DNA of 64,000 nt, from positions 1 through 64,000 of the forward strand of contig NZ_SMRP01000017.1 in assembly GCF_004353915.1 (NCBI RefSeq), read 5' to 3'. Position numbers and translations under genes: made by a program. Position 1 is the first letter of the stretch. Every line of letters starts with the position of its first letter. Positions 52,767 to 61,151 of the stretch are shown here, piece after piece. The notes beneath the pieces are model-generated. The model saw only the letters and a list, made by a program, of their open reading frames with translations, made no database searches and was not told the origin of the DNA. The DNA comes from Paraburkholderia silviterrae. Lineage in GTDB: Bacteria; Pseudomonadota; Gammaproteobacteria; Burkholderiales; Burkholderiaceae.

Positions 52767-53537
52767 TCAGATCACCGAGAGCAGACCGCCGTCGACAAGC
52801 AAGGCGATGCCGGTGACATAGCTCGACATGTCCGAACCGAGCCACGCAACGGCGTCGCCTATTTCGGACGGCTTCCCCAGACGGCGCAACGGAGTGCGTT
52901 GCCGAAAGCCTTCCGAGGCCGCGGCGATACCGGGATTCGTGCGCAGCAAGTGCGTGTCGATCGTGCCGGGGCAGATCGCGTTGACGCGGATGCCGTCGGG
53001 GCCGAGCGCGTCCGCGAGCGCCTTGGCCATCAGCACGACGCCGCCCTTGCTGGTCGAGTAAGCGACGGTCATTCCGGCGCCCGAGACACCGCCCATGCTC
53101 GCCATCAACACGATGCTGCCCGGCTTGCCGCGCGCCTTCATCTGCCGTGCCGCGGCTTGCGCACCGAACAGCACGCCGTCGAGATTGACGGCCATCAACC
53201 GCCGATAGTCGCTTTCGGTGACATCCGGACCGTCCTCGCGCAACGTGATGCCGGCATTGCAGACCATCACGTCGACGCCGCCAAACTCGGCCGCCGCATC
53301 GACCAGCGCGTCGACTTGCGCGTGCTGCGTCACGTCGGTACGTTGAAATCTCGTGAACACACCCAGCGCTTCGATCTCGGCAGTCGTCGGTGTACCGCCC
53401 TCGTGCGGGGTTTCGGTGACGTCGGAGACAATCACCGCCTTCGCTCCGTGCTGTGCCGCACTAATCGCAATGGCCCGACCGATGCCGCTGGCCGCGCCTG
53501 TGACCAATACAACCTTGTCTTTAAGAATATCGCTCAT
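52767..53537 (-). CDS. SDR-family oxidoreductase
   Basis: 256 residues. TGAASGIGRAIAISAAQHGA is the NAD(P) motif, VCNAGITLRE the structural NAG motif, and MASMGGVSGAGMTVAYSTSK contains the catalytic Ser, Tyr and Lys. The C-terminal YVTGIALLVDGGLLSVI is the usual tail. A GGTATCCTTA region before the ATG gives only a weak ribosome site. It is followed closely by the MDR gene. The substrate is unknown; 3-oxoacyl or sugar alcohol dehydrogenases share this pattern. Confidence 0.92.
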   Translation of the reverse strand: MSDILKDKVVLVTGAASGIGRAIAISAAQHGAKAVIVSDVTETPHEGGTPTTAEIEALGVFTRFQRTDVTQHAQVDALVDAAAEFGGVDVMVCNAGITLREDGPDVTESDYRRLMAVNLDGVLFGAQAAARQMKARGKPGSIVLMASMGGVSGAGMTVAYSTSKGGVVLMAKALADALGPDGIRVNAICPGTIDTHLLRTNPGIAAASEGFRQRTPLRRLGKPSEIGDAVAWLGSDMSSYVTGIALLVDGGLLSVI

Positions 53538-53643
53538 TTTGGTATCCTTATAAATATGCCTGATTGACCGCATGTGACGGGCCAACAGTCTAGTGGTCCG
53601 CAGCGGGCGTCACGGTGCGATCACGTAGGCGCACGTCTGCGCT

Positions 53644-54087
53644 TCACGCTTGCTTCGCACGGGCAGAAAAAGCACCGAGTTGCTGCATCAGCGAGAAGAG
53701 ATTAGCGACACCCCAGTGCTCGGTGATCTTGCCGTTACGCACGCGCATTGCGTCGACCGTTTCAAAATGGATCTTTCGACCGGTGGGCGGCACGCCAAGG
53801 AAGGTGCCTTCGTGTGTGCCGTAATACGTCTTGTAGGTGGTCACCAGATCCCCGTCGGCAACCTGCCAATGGATATCCGCGTGGAAATCGGGGAACGCGG
53901 CACGCAGCGCGCGGTACAGGCCCCGTGCACCGTCCTTGTCCGGGGTGCAGTTCGGCTGCGGCGTATGGTCGACGAAATCGTCTGCGAACAATTCTTCGAA
54001 CACGTCGAAGTTCCCGCCGCCTTGAACCTCTTCGGTATTGCGACGAACGACGGCCTTTGCTTCCTCACTTACATTGCTATGGGTCAT
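53644..54087 (-). CDS. SnoaL-like polyketide-cyclase-fold protein
   Basis: 147 residues, a single NTF2-like domain. FDVFEELFADDFVDHTPQPN, YRALRAAFPDFHADIHWQVADGD and GVPPTGRKIHFETVDAMRVRNGKITEHWGV are SnoaL/ester-cyclase signatures, including the conserved Asp and His of this group. Members bind or isomerise small hydrophobic compounds. It lies 106 bases upstream of the SDR gene on the same strand and is probably part of the same set. The longer upstream frame lacks support. Confidence 0.88.
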   Translation of the reverse strand: MTHSNVSEEAKAVVRRNTEEVQGGGNFDVFEELFADDFVDHTPQPNCTPDKDGARGLYRALRAAFPDFHADIHWQVADGDLVTTYKTYYGTHEGTFLGVPPTGRKIHFETVDAMRVRNGKITEHWGVANLFSLMQQLGAFSARAKQA

Positions 54088-54144
54088 GTCATGCTCCAGA
54101 ATGGTTGAAATGCGAGTGTCCAGGTTCACAACGATACGGATCGG

Positions 54145-54300
54145 TCATGGCAACTCGAAGCCACCGATAGTCATCCCGCCGTCGACCACCAGCAACTGCC
54201 CGATCACATAACTCGCCGCCGGCGAGCAGAGCCAGACAGCCGCGGCGGCCACCTTGGCCGGTTGGGCGCCGCGCTTTCCCGGGATCACGGTGCCGTCTTG
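54145..54300 (-). pseudogene. C-terminal remnant of an SDR gene
   Basis: About 50 codons encode GTVIPGKRGAQPAKVAAAAV and WLCSPAASYVIGQLLVVDGG then MTIGGFELP, the unmistakable end of a short-chain dehydrogenase. No cofactor motif or active site exists upstream: the sequence runs directly into the end of the DoxX gene at 54308. The remainder was therefore deleted, with the junction within a few bases of the DoxX stop. A frame that continues through the DoxX gene is only a shadow. Confidence 0.85.
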
Positions 54301-54307
54301 AGCGTCA

Positions 54308-54733
54308 TTAGTGTGCGGCCCGTGCGACCGGCACCTCACGACGGTTATCGAAGCTGAATGCACCTGCGCCATAAGCTACGACCTGGATCAAACCGCCCGC
54401 CATCGCGACGTTCTTGAGAAAATGGAACATCTGGTTCTGATCGCCGAGTGCGTGGTGGAAGATCAGCGCGGTAATGATCGAATAGGCCGCGAGCAGTACC
54501 GCAACCAGGCGCGTGCGGTAGCCGACAATCAGCAGAACGCTGCCAACCAGTTCGAGAGTCATCGAGCCTAGATAGCCAAGCAGCGGCGCAGGCAATCCTA
54601 GCGACCCGATATAGCCGATGGTTGCTCCCGGCGCTGTGAGTTTGCTAAAGCCGCTCACCAGAAAAATGGCGGCAATGAGAATGCGGCCAATCAGCGGAAG
54701 GGCTTGATTGGAATTTGCGGAGGTTGAGTTCAT
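54308..54733 (-). CDS. DoxX-family membrane protein
   Basis: 141 residues with four membrane helices. LPLIGRILIAAIFLVSGFSK is the DoxX signature, followed by IGSLGLPAPLLGYLGSMTLE, VGSVLLIVGYRTRLVAVLLA and FLKNVAMAGGLIQVVAYGAG. The family is linked to thiosulfate:quinone oxidoreduction and redox stress; here the exact role is unknown. The ATG at 54733 was chosen because it starts the family-typical segment. It sits between a pirin gene and an SDR remnant on the same strand. Confidence 0.9.
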   Translation of the reverse strand: MNSTSANSNQALPLIGRILIAAIFLVSGFSKLTAPGATIGYIGSLGLPAPLLGYLGSMTLELVGSVLLIVGYRTRLVAVLLAAYSIITALIFHHALGDQNQMFHFLKNVAMAGGLIQVVAYGAGAFSFDNRREVPVARAAH

Positions 54734-54791
54734 GACTAGTTCCTTAGGGTAACTAAAAACGGAGAATATCAAGTGGACTGCTTGTGTGTGA

Positions 54792-55667
54792 CTACTGGAT
54801 GCGGCCGCGAGAGCGAAGCTGCTCGCCTATTCGTGCGATCTGGGCTTCTCCCGCTTGCAGCGCGGCATCCGACGTGTGGACCGAGTAGTAGCCGAGCACC
54901 AGGTCATGCGGATGCTTTACTGCGGACGCGAAAATGAACTCGGCGTCGGTGTCTGCGACGAAGTCGAGAACGCTTTCTGACTCGTTGAAGACCGCGAGTT
55001 CGCCGCGCAGACGTTCGCCTGCGACGCGAAGCGTGCCTCGATGCACGTGGGTCCAGGCCACGGTATGCCCGGCAGGAGGCGCATAGCGCCAGCGTTCGCC
55101 CGCCTCGAGCCGGACATGCAAATAGTTGATCCCCGCCGGAGCCAGGACCGGGCTGTGCGCGCCCCTGTAGCTGCCGAGAATGACGCGCGCAGGACCCACA
55201 TGTGGGATGGCCTGCGCGGGAAGATATTGGGTTTGCGGCTCCCCATTCTCGATTTCGCGCGGCAACGCCACCCACATCTGGTAACCGTGAAAGCGCTTGA
55301 GGTCCGCGGGGCTGGCGTCGTGCCAGATGCCGTTGCCCGCGTTCATCCATTCGATGCTGCCCGCGGACAACACGCCAGACGCGCCCGTGGTGTCTTCGTA
55401 ACGCAGGTTGCCGGAGAGCACGACCGTGATCGTCGCGATGCCCGAATGCGGGTGCATCGGAAATAGCGCGTCGCTCGACGGCGTGAAATCGAAGTAGTCC
55501 AGGAACACGAACGGCTTGATCAGTTCGCCCAGTTCGCCTGGGCTGACGATACGCGTGACCGGCCCATGGGAGCGCCCGTGCGTGCGCGCCACGATGCTGC
55601 GCGGAACACTGGCTGGCCCGGCAGCGGGCGTGGCCGCTTCGAGAACATCAGGGGTGGTGGATGCCAT
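54792..55667 (-). CDS. Pirin family protein
   Basis: 291 residues, two cupin domains. HPHSGIATITVVLSGNLRYEDT contains the metal ligands (HPHSG with His-x-His) and GSIEWMNAGNGIWHDAS completes the first cupin. The C-terminal cupin covers YLHVRLEAGERWRYAPPAG onward. Pirins bind iron and some show quercetinase activity; others act as redox-responsive regulators. It opens the minus-strand redox set and is 59 bases ahead of DoxX. Confidence 0.93.
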   Translation of the reverse strand: MASTTPDVLEAATPAAGPASVPRSIVARTHGRSHGPVTRIVSPGELGELIKPFVFLDYFDFTPSSDALFPMHPHSGIATITVVLSGNLRYEDTTGASGVLSAGSIEWMNAGNGIWHDASPADLKRFHGYQMWVALPREIENGEPQTQYLPAQAIPHVGPARVILGSYRGAHSPVLAPAGINYLHVRLEAGERWRYAPPAGHTVAWTHVHRGTLRVAGERLRGELAVFNESESVLDFVADTDAEFIFASAVKHPHDLVLGYYSVHTSDAALQAGEAQIARIGEQLRSRGRIQ

Positions 55668-55845
55668 GACATTTTCCTTGTGGAGATGACATGGCTGAAG
55701 GTTAGAAGCTGACGAACTCTAGCGGAAGCCTATATATTTATCTGAGATCCATGCCTTTAAGCGATGGATCGGCCCGGCTAATGCGTGGAACGGCAGACGG
55801 ATGGACTGCACCCGTGGTAAAGAAGCGCCAGACCAACCACGACCG

Positions 55846-56748
55846 TCACCCTTCGTTCGAGGTTTGTTTTAGCCGGGCGAGGAACCAACGGCCCGCCGGG
55901 CCCGGCGGTGTGTCTTTGCGACAGATTGCGAGCATGGCGATCGGCGGCGTTCGGGGCTGAAAGTTTTCGATTCGCAGCGGCACCAGATCGCCCGATGCAA
56001 GATCGGCGTGCACCATCGCCGCAGGCATATGCCCCCATCCGAAGCCGGCTCGCAAAAATGCCTGCTTTGCGCCCAGATCCGCCAATCGCCAGATCTGCGG
56101 GGAGAACACCCCGAATGACTTACCCTCGGTCAGCGGCGTGCGATCAGTCAGTACGAGTTGCACGTGTTCTTCCAGCTCGCGCGAGCGGATCACTCTCTTC
56201 AGTGATGCTAACGGATGCGTCGGACCGGTAACGGTGACCATCGGCACATCGAGCAGCTTCTCGGCGTCGATCGTTTCGGGAACGGCCGGCATGGAACCGC
56301 TAATACCGAGCCTGCACGCCCGCTCCAGCACGCGTTGCACTACCGCGCCCAAGGCCTCGACATACAAGCGCAATGGCGTGTGAGGAAACTTCTCACGAAA
56401 TTCTCCAACCGCCACCGTAAGTGAGGCCATCGGATACATGACGTCCACCACGACGGAAAGCTCTGGTTCAAGCCCTTCTGCGATGACTCGCGCCTGTGAC
56501 TTGAAACCATCCATCCCGTTGACGACAAGACGCGCTTGCCAAAGCAACGCGGCACCTTGCTCCGTCAATCGCGGATAGTGACTGCTCCGGTCGAATAACG
56601 GCACATTGATCTGGGCTTCAAGGTTGGCGAGCGTCTTGCTCACGACGGACTGCGCCCTGCGAAGCTTGCGCCCTGCCGCAGAGAAACTTCCTTCGTCTGC
56701 GGCAGCGATAAAGGTGCGCAGTTGATCCAGGGATACGCCGTCGAGCAT
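55846..56748 (-). CDS. LysR-family transcriptional regulator
   Basis: 300 residues. The HTH runs from LDGVSLDQLRTFIAAADEGS to RAQSVVSKTLANLEAQINVPL. The effector domain includes VTGPTHPLASLKRVIRSREL. It is on the same strand as the pirin set, separated by about 180 bases, and is the probable regulator of that set or of the AraC-side genes. No inducer can be inferred. Confidence 0.92.
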   Translation of the reverse strand: MLDGVSLDQLRTFIAAADEGSFSAAGRKLRRAQSVVSKTLANLEAQINVPLFDRSSHYPRLTEQGAALLWQARLVVNGMDGFKSQARVIAEGLEPELSVVVDVMYPMASLTVAVGEFREKFPHTPLRLYVEALGAVVQRVLERACRLGISGSMPAVPETIDAEKLLDVPMVTVTGPTHPLASLKRVIRSRELEEHVQLVLTDRTPLTEGKSFGVFSPQIWRLADLGAKQAFLRAGFGWGHMPAAMVHADLASGDLVPLRIENFQPRTPPIAMLAICRKDTPPGPAGRWFLARLKQTSNEG

Positions 56749-56885
56749 ATATCGATTTCTCGAATGAGATTCGCCAATAAGTATCGCCTTCCGAACGATA
56801 AGTCAAGCGCCAAACCGTCGATCATGCAATCACCGAACTTGGGCGCAAACGACCTTGCCGACTTCAAACCAACGTCGTCAGTCAG

Positions 56886-57827
56886 TCAGTGAGACCCAAC
56901 GAAATCGTCGATCTTTACCGCAGGCGAGAGCGCGAACGAGGCCCGCATATCGCGCGCCTCATCGACGGGTGAGCGCCCGAAAAACCGCTTGAACTCGCGA
57001 CTGAACTGCGACGGACTTTCATAGCCAACGCGCGCCGATGCGGAAGCGGCCGTCAAGCCGTCGCGAATCATCATGAGGCGCGCTTGATGCAGACGTGTCG
57101 ACTTGATGTATTGGATCGGGGAAGTCAGCGTGACGGCTCGAAAATTGGCATGGAAGGCCGGTACGCTCATTCCGGCCTCATCCGCGAGACGGGTGACATC
57201 CAGCGGCTGCGCAAAGTCGGCGTGAATCCGCCGCAGCGCCTTCGCCACCCTGCCGAAACGGCCCTGGTGCGCGAGCGCCGCTCTCATTGCCGCGCCGCGT
57301 TCCCCGATCAATACCCGGTAGCAGATTTCCCGCACGATTGCCGGCCCCAGCACCTGGGTATCGAGAGGCGAACTCAGCGCCCGAAGCAGGCGCAAGGTGG
57401 CATCGGCCAGATCGCCCTCCAGCGGCGTGGATACGATCCCAAGCGGCGTGCCTTGCTGATGGCAGTCCGACTGATCGATTGCCAGAATCAGGTCGGTCAG
57501 TTCCGTGAGATCGAGCCTCAGCGACACGGCCAGCATCGGTTCAGATTCACTTGCCTCGGTTTCGGTCGAAAACGGCAGCGGCACGGACAGGACCAGATAG
57601 TGCTGCGCATCATAGACGTACACGTCTTCGCCCAGAAAGCCCAGCTTGCGCCCCTGACACACGATCACGATGCTGGGCTCATACAGCACGGGCGTGCGCC
57701 CCAGCGGCCGGTTCGAACGCATGAACCGCACGCCGTCCAGCGCGGACTGGGTGTAGCCCTCATTCGGCGCCAAACGCTGAAGCAGGCTCACCATTTTCGC
57801 GGAAACAGCGTTGTGTGCAGCCGTCAC
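56886..57827 (-). CDS. AraC-family regulator with cupin-like N-terminus
   Basis: 313 residues. The N-terminal domain (PNEGYTQSALDGVRFMRSNR, EPSIVIVCQGRKLGFLGEDV, YLVLSVPLPFSTETEASESE) matches the AraC_N type. The C-terminal double HTH covers PLDVTRLADEAGMSVPAFHA and AASASARVGYESPSQFSREF with FKRFFGRSP at its end. The GTG at 57827 is preferred, since GGAGGA lies six bases upstream; the earlier GTG abuts the ribosome site. It is divergent from the SDR gene at 58094 and is the likely regulator of that run of genes. Confidence 0.92.
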   Translation of the reverse strand: MTAAHNAVSAKMVSLLQRLAPNEGYTQSALDGVRFMRSNRPLGRTPVLYEPSIVIVCQGRKLGFLGEDVYVYDAQHYLVLSVPLPFSTETEASESEPMLAVSLRLDLTELTDLILAIDQSDCHQQGTPLGIVSTPLEGDLADATLRLLRALSSPLDTQVLGPAIVREICYRVLIGERGAAMRAALAHQGRFGRVAKALRRIHADFAQPLDVTRLADEAGMSVPAFHANFRAVTLTSPIQYIKSTRLHQARLMMIRDGLTAASASARVGYESPSQFSREFKRFFGRSPVDEARDMRASFALSPAVKIDDFVGSH

Positions 57828-58093
57828 GAGCACTCCTCCATCACCGGATCTGGTGCACGAATTCTACTGGATACGATCGGCGCGCGGCATCCAGCTCAAT
57901 AGGAATAGGCAATACCGCGATTGTCGCGTGTATTCGCGTGGAGGTGCCCGGCTCATAAGATGAGTCATCGGTTGCACGGCGCACCCGAAGCGTCCGAGAG
58001 ACACCGCTGCGATTGCCTTACCCCTTCATGCGCAGCCTCCGCGGCCTCTCTCCCAGACAAACCTGCACGGATTACCGGAACGGAGAACGTAAC

Positions 58094-58834
58094 ATGACAA
58101 CCCAAACTCACCCACCCAAAGTCATCCTCGTCACTGGGGCGAGCAGCGGTATCGGCGAAGCGGCGGTCCGGCTGCTCGCCGCCCAGGGGCACCAGCTCGT
58201 GATCGGCGCGCGGCGCACCGAACGACTCGCGGCACTGGCCGAAGAAGTCCAGGCCAGCGGCGGCTCGGTTCGTTACCAGGCCCTCGACGTCACTTCCGCC
58301 TCCGACGTCAACGCTTTCGCCCAGTTCGCCCTGGATGCCTTCGGCCACATCGACGTAATCGTCAACAACGCCGGCGTGATGCCGTTGTCGCCGTTGAGCG
58401 CGCTAAAAGTGGACGAATGGAATCGCATGATCGATGTGAACATCCGCGGCGTGCTGCATGGCATCGCTGCGGTTCTACCGATCATGGAGCGCCAGGGTTT
58501 CGGCCAGGTCATCAATATTTCCTCGATCGGCGGCCTGCGCGTTACACCGACGGCCGCCGTGTACTGCGCCACCAAGTTCGCCGTGCGCGCCATCTCGGAC
58601 GGCCTGCGGCAGGAAACCGACAAGATTCGCGTGACGGTGATCTGCCCGGGCGTCGTGGAGTCGGAGTTGGCCGAGTCGATCTCCGACGAAACCGCGCGGG
58701 CAGCAATGCGCGACTTCCGCCGCATCGCGCTGACGTCCGATGCGATTGCGCGCGCGCTCGCCTATGCGATCGAGCAGCCTGCGGACGTCGACGTCAGCGA
58801 AATCGTCGTGCGCCCAACGGCAAGCCCTTTCTAA
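58094..58834 (+). CDS. SDR-family oxidoreductase
   Basis: 246 residues of the classical SDR type. LVTGASSGIGEAAVRLLAAQ, IVNNAGVMPLSPL and ISSIGGLRVTPTAAVYCATK contain the cofactor and Ser/Tyr/Lys residues; the tail ends in DVSEIVVRPTASPF. This subgroup is related to YdfG-like serine or hydroxy-acid dehydrogenases and NADP-dependent reductases. GGAGAACGTAAC precedes the ATG. It is the first of three SDR genes in series, divergent from the AraC gene. Confidence 0.92.
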   Translation: MTTQTHPPKVILVTGASSGIGEAAVRLLAAQGHQLVIGARRTERLAALAEEVQASGGSVRYQALDVTSASDVNAFAQFALDAFGHIDVIVNNAGVMPLSPLSALKVDEWNRMIDVNIRGVLHGIAAVLPIMERQGFGQVINISSIGGLRVTPTAAVYCATKFAVRAISDGLRQETDKIRVTVICPGVVESELAESISDETARAAMRDFRRIALTSDAIARALAYAIEQPADVDVSEIVVRPTASPF

Positions 58835-58862
58835 CCGCCTCATCCTTCTGGAGAAATTCACC

Positions 58863-59624
58863 ATGACTTCACATGCATCTGCAGACCAGCCGTTCTCCGG
58901 CAAGGTCGCCATCGTTACCGGTGCGGCAAGCGGCATCGGGCTTGCCACCACCGAGCTGCTCCATGCGCAAGGCGCCAGCGTGATTGCTGTCGGGCGCGGC
59001 GCCAACGTCGAAGCACTGACCCGTCCGGGGATCGTCCCGCTCATCGCGGATGTCGCGCATGAAGCAAGCGCGGTGCGCGCCGTCTCTACCGCAATTGAAC
59101 GCTTCGGCAAGCTGGACATTCTGGTCAACAACGCCGCGATCATCATTAACAAGCCGGTCATCGAGATGACGCTCGACGACTGGAACGGCATTCAGGCGGT
59201 CAATTCGACTGGTGCATTCCTGTTCTCGCGCGAGGCGATGCGCGCGATGATGCCGGCAAAGAGCGGCGCCATCGTCAACGTGGGTTCATACGCGTGCTAT
59301 CAGGCGTTTCCGCTGATCGCGGCCTACGCCGCGTCGAAAGGCGCACTCGCCCAGCTGACACGCGCGATGTCGCTCGAGGCAATCGACCACGGAATTCGCG
59401 TCAATGCAGTGGGCTCCGGCGACGCGGTGACGAACATCACGAACCACCTGCACGAGGACGGCCCGGCCTTTCTCGCCGAGCACGGCAAGAACGCGCCAAT
59501 CAAACGCGCCGCCGATCCGCGGGAGATTGCCGAAGTGATCGCCTTTCTGGCGTCCGAAAAAGCTAGCTACATCGTCGGCGCCGTAGTCATGGCAGATGGC
59601 GGCATGAGCGTGGCGCTGAAGTAA
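58863..59624 (+). CDS. SDR-family oxidoreductase
   Basis: 253 residues. IVTGAASGIGLATTELLHAQ and LVNNAAIIINKPVIEMTLDD form the cofactor domain; the catalytic Tyr and Lys are in AAYAASKGALAQ. The active-site Ser position is in VNVGSYACYQAF. The C-terminal YIVGAVVMADGGMSVALK is typical. It starts 28 bases after the preceding SDR with GGAGAAATTCACC upstream of the ATG, so the two are translationally linked. Confidence 0.93.
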   Translation: MTSHASADQPFSGKVAIVTGAASGIGLATTELLHAQGASVIAVGRGANVEALTRPGIVPLIADVAHEASAVRAVSTAIERFGKLDILVNNAAIIINKPVIEMTLDDWNGIQAVNSTGAFLFSREAMRAMMPAKSGAIVNVGSYACYQAFPLIAAYAASKGALAQLTRAMSLEAIDHGIRVNAVGSGDAVTNITNHLHEDGPAFLAEHGKNAPIKRAADPREIAEVIAFLASEKASYIVGAVVMADGGMSVALK

Positions 59625-59695
59625 AACCACGATCACATTCGATCAAGAAATTCATTCGTTTAAATTTGTACTACTTATCTACTAAGGAAGCTATC

Positions 59696-60544
59696 ATGAC
59701 CAAGTCTACAAAAACCTGGTTCGTCACCGGTGCATCGAAGGGCGTCGGCCAACGACTCGTGCGGCAACTCCTCGCGCGTGGCGATCGCGTTGCCGCGACC
59801 TCGCGAACCTTGGCGTCGCTGACGGAGGCAATGGGTCCCGCCTCCGCGCAGTTTCTGCCTCTGCAGGTGGATCTGACCAACGACCAGAGCGTGCGATCCG
59901 CCATCGCACAAACGATCGAGACCTTCGGCAAGATCGATGTGGTCGTCAATAACGCGGGCTACGCGCAACAAGGCACCGTCGAAGCCCTCTCGGACGAGGA
60001 GCTTCGGCAGAACTTCGAAGTCAATCTGTTCGCGCCGCTGACAGTGCTGCGACACGCGCTTGCGCATCTGCGCGAGCAACGCGGCGGGCATGTGATCAAC
60101 ATCGCGTCAATCGTCGGGTATCAGGGCGGATATGCGGGCTGGGGCAGCTATGTGGCGAGCAAATTTGCACTCGCCGGCCTGACCGAGTCGCTCGCCGCCG
60201 AGGTCGCCGAGTTCTCTATCAAGGCGACGGTGGTCTACCCGGGTCCCGTACGCACGGAATTTCTGTCCAGCGGTGCGCTGGCAGTTGCCAAACGGCAGAT
60301 CGACGAATACACCGAAGCCAAGGCATCGCTCGATCTGCATCTCGGCACGCTGCACGGTAATCAGGCTGGCGATCCGGACAAGTTGGCCATATTGATCATG
60401 CAAGCCGCCGACGTAGCGGAACCACCGCTGCACCTGTTCGCCGGCAAGATCGCCAACGAACTGGCAGCGCAAAAGGCTGCAGCAGTCCAACGCGACCTTG
60501 ATGCGTGGAAAGGCTCATCCGAAGCGACGGACTTCGCCGAGTAA
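59696..60544 (+). CDS. SDR-family oxidoreductase
   Basis: 282 residues. FVTGASKGVGQRLVRQLLAR, VVNNAGYAQQGTVEALSDEE and IASIVGYQGGYAGWGSYVASK identify the cofactor and active-site motifs. The longer C-terminus (LDLHLGTLHGNQAGDPDKLA, PPLHLFAGK) places it in the NADP-dependent, retinol-dehydrogenase-like SDR subgroup. The ATG at 59696 has AAGGAAG upstream. It is third in the series and ends with a strong hairpin at 60553-60584. Confidence 0.93.
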   Translation: MTKSTKTWFVTGASKGVGQRLVRQLLARGDRVAATSRTLASLTEAMGPASAQFLPLQVDLTNDQSVRSAIAQTIETFGKIDVVVNNAGYAQQGTVEALSDEELRQNFEVNLFAPLTVLRHALAHLREQRGGHVINIASIVGYQGGYAGWGSYVASKFALAGLTESLAAEVAEFSIKATVVYPGPVRTEFLSSGALAVAKRQIDEYTEAKASLDLHLGTLHGNQAGDPDKLAILIMQAADVAEPPLHLFAGKIANELAAQKAAAVQRDLDAWKGSSEATDFAE

Positions 60545-60552
60545 GTGCGACG

Positions 60553-60584
60553 CCAGGCAGCGCCCAGCGATGGGCGCTGCCTGG
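60553..60584 (+). terminator. Strong hairpin after the SDR series
   Basis: CCAGGCAGCGCCCA-GCGA-TGGGCGCTGCCTGG, a perfect 14-bp stem 9 nt after the stop codon. The T tract is weak, but the stem is very stable. Confidence 0.65.
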
Positions 60585-60650
60585 TCAACATAGGGTTTCG
60601 GGCGATCCATCCAACTCGCCAGCCCAAGTGAACCTGGAGAATCCAGTATC

Positions 60651-60968
60651 ATGAATCAAGTCACCAATATTGCGTTCATTCGCGCTCGTGTGGGCCATTC
60701 GGAGCAGTTCGGCAGCGCGCTCAACGGACTCGTCGAGCCAAGCCGTCGTGAGCCCGGCTGCATTAATTATGACGTACATCGCTCCACGACCGACAAAGAC
60801 GTCTGGTGCGTTTACGAAAACTGGCGTTCGGCTGCGGATCTGCAAGAACACTTCGGTCTTCCGCACATGCGCGCGTTCGTCGAGATGCTGCCTGATCTCG
60901 TCGAAGGTGGACTCGACCTGCACGCGTTCGAGATGACCTCCAGGCAGTTGCCGCCCAAATTCGCCTGA
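60651..60968 (+). CDS. Antibiotic-biosynthesis-monooxygenase (ABM) fold protein
   Basis: 105 residues, a ferredoxin-like dimeric alpha+beta barrel. RREPGCINYDVHRSTTDKDV and WCVYENWRSAADLQEHFGLP are the ABM signature, with a conserved Asn and His around them. YgiN-like members oxidise quinols or naphthacenones without cofactor, which fits the quinone-reductase context. It is isolated between the SDR series and the cNMP/flavoprotein gene, with its own ribosome site (CTGGAGAATCC). Confidence 0.9.
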   Translation: MNQVTNIAFIRARVGHSEQFGSALNGLVEPSRREPGCINYDVHRSTTDKDVWCVYENWRSAADLQEHFGLPHMRAFVEMLPDLVEGGLDLHAFEMTSRQLPPKFA

Positions 60969-61151
60969 GCACCGTGCTCGCGGTTCACCCTTCGTCACAC
61001 ACTTTACTGTTCGCGGAAGTCAGGCGCACAATCTGTGCTGATACTGCAGCCCGGCGTCTTTCCCAGTCTTTCCGATTGTTCGCGCCGACCTGGTATTCGA
61101 TAACCGGCTCACCAGGGTCGCAATGTGCACCCTCCCATTCGGAACACCGCT

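Noticed and set aside
54145..54372. 75-codon frame taken as a complete small SDR
   Set aside because: Only the last 50 codons are SDR-like; the first part overlaps the DoxX gene in another frame, so it is listed as a pseudogene remnant.
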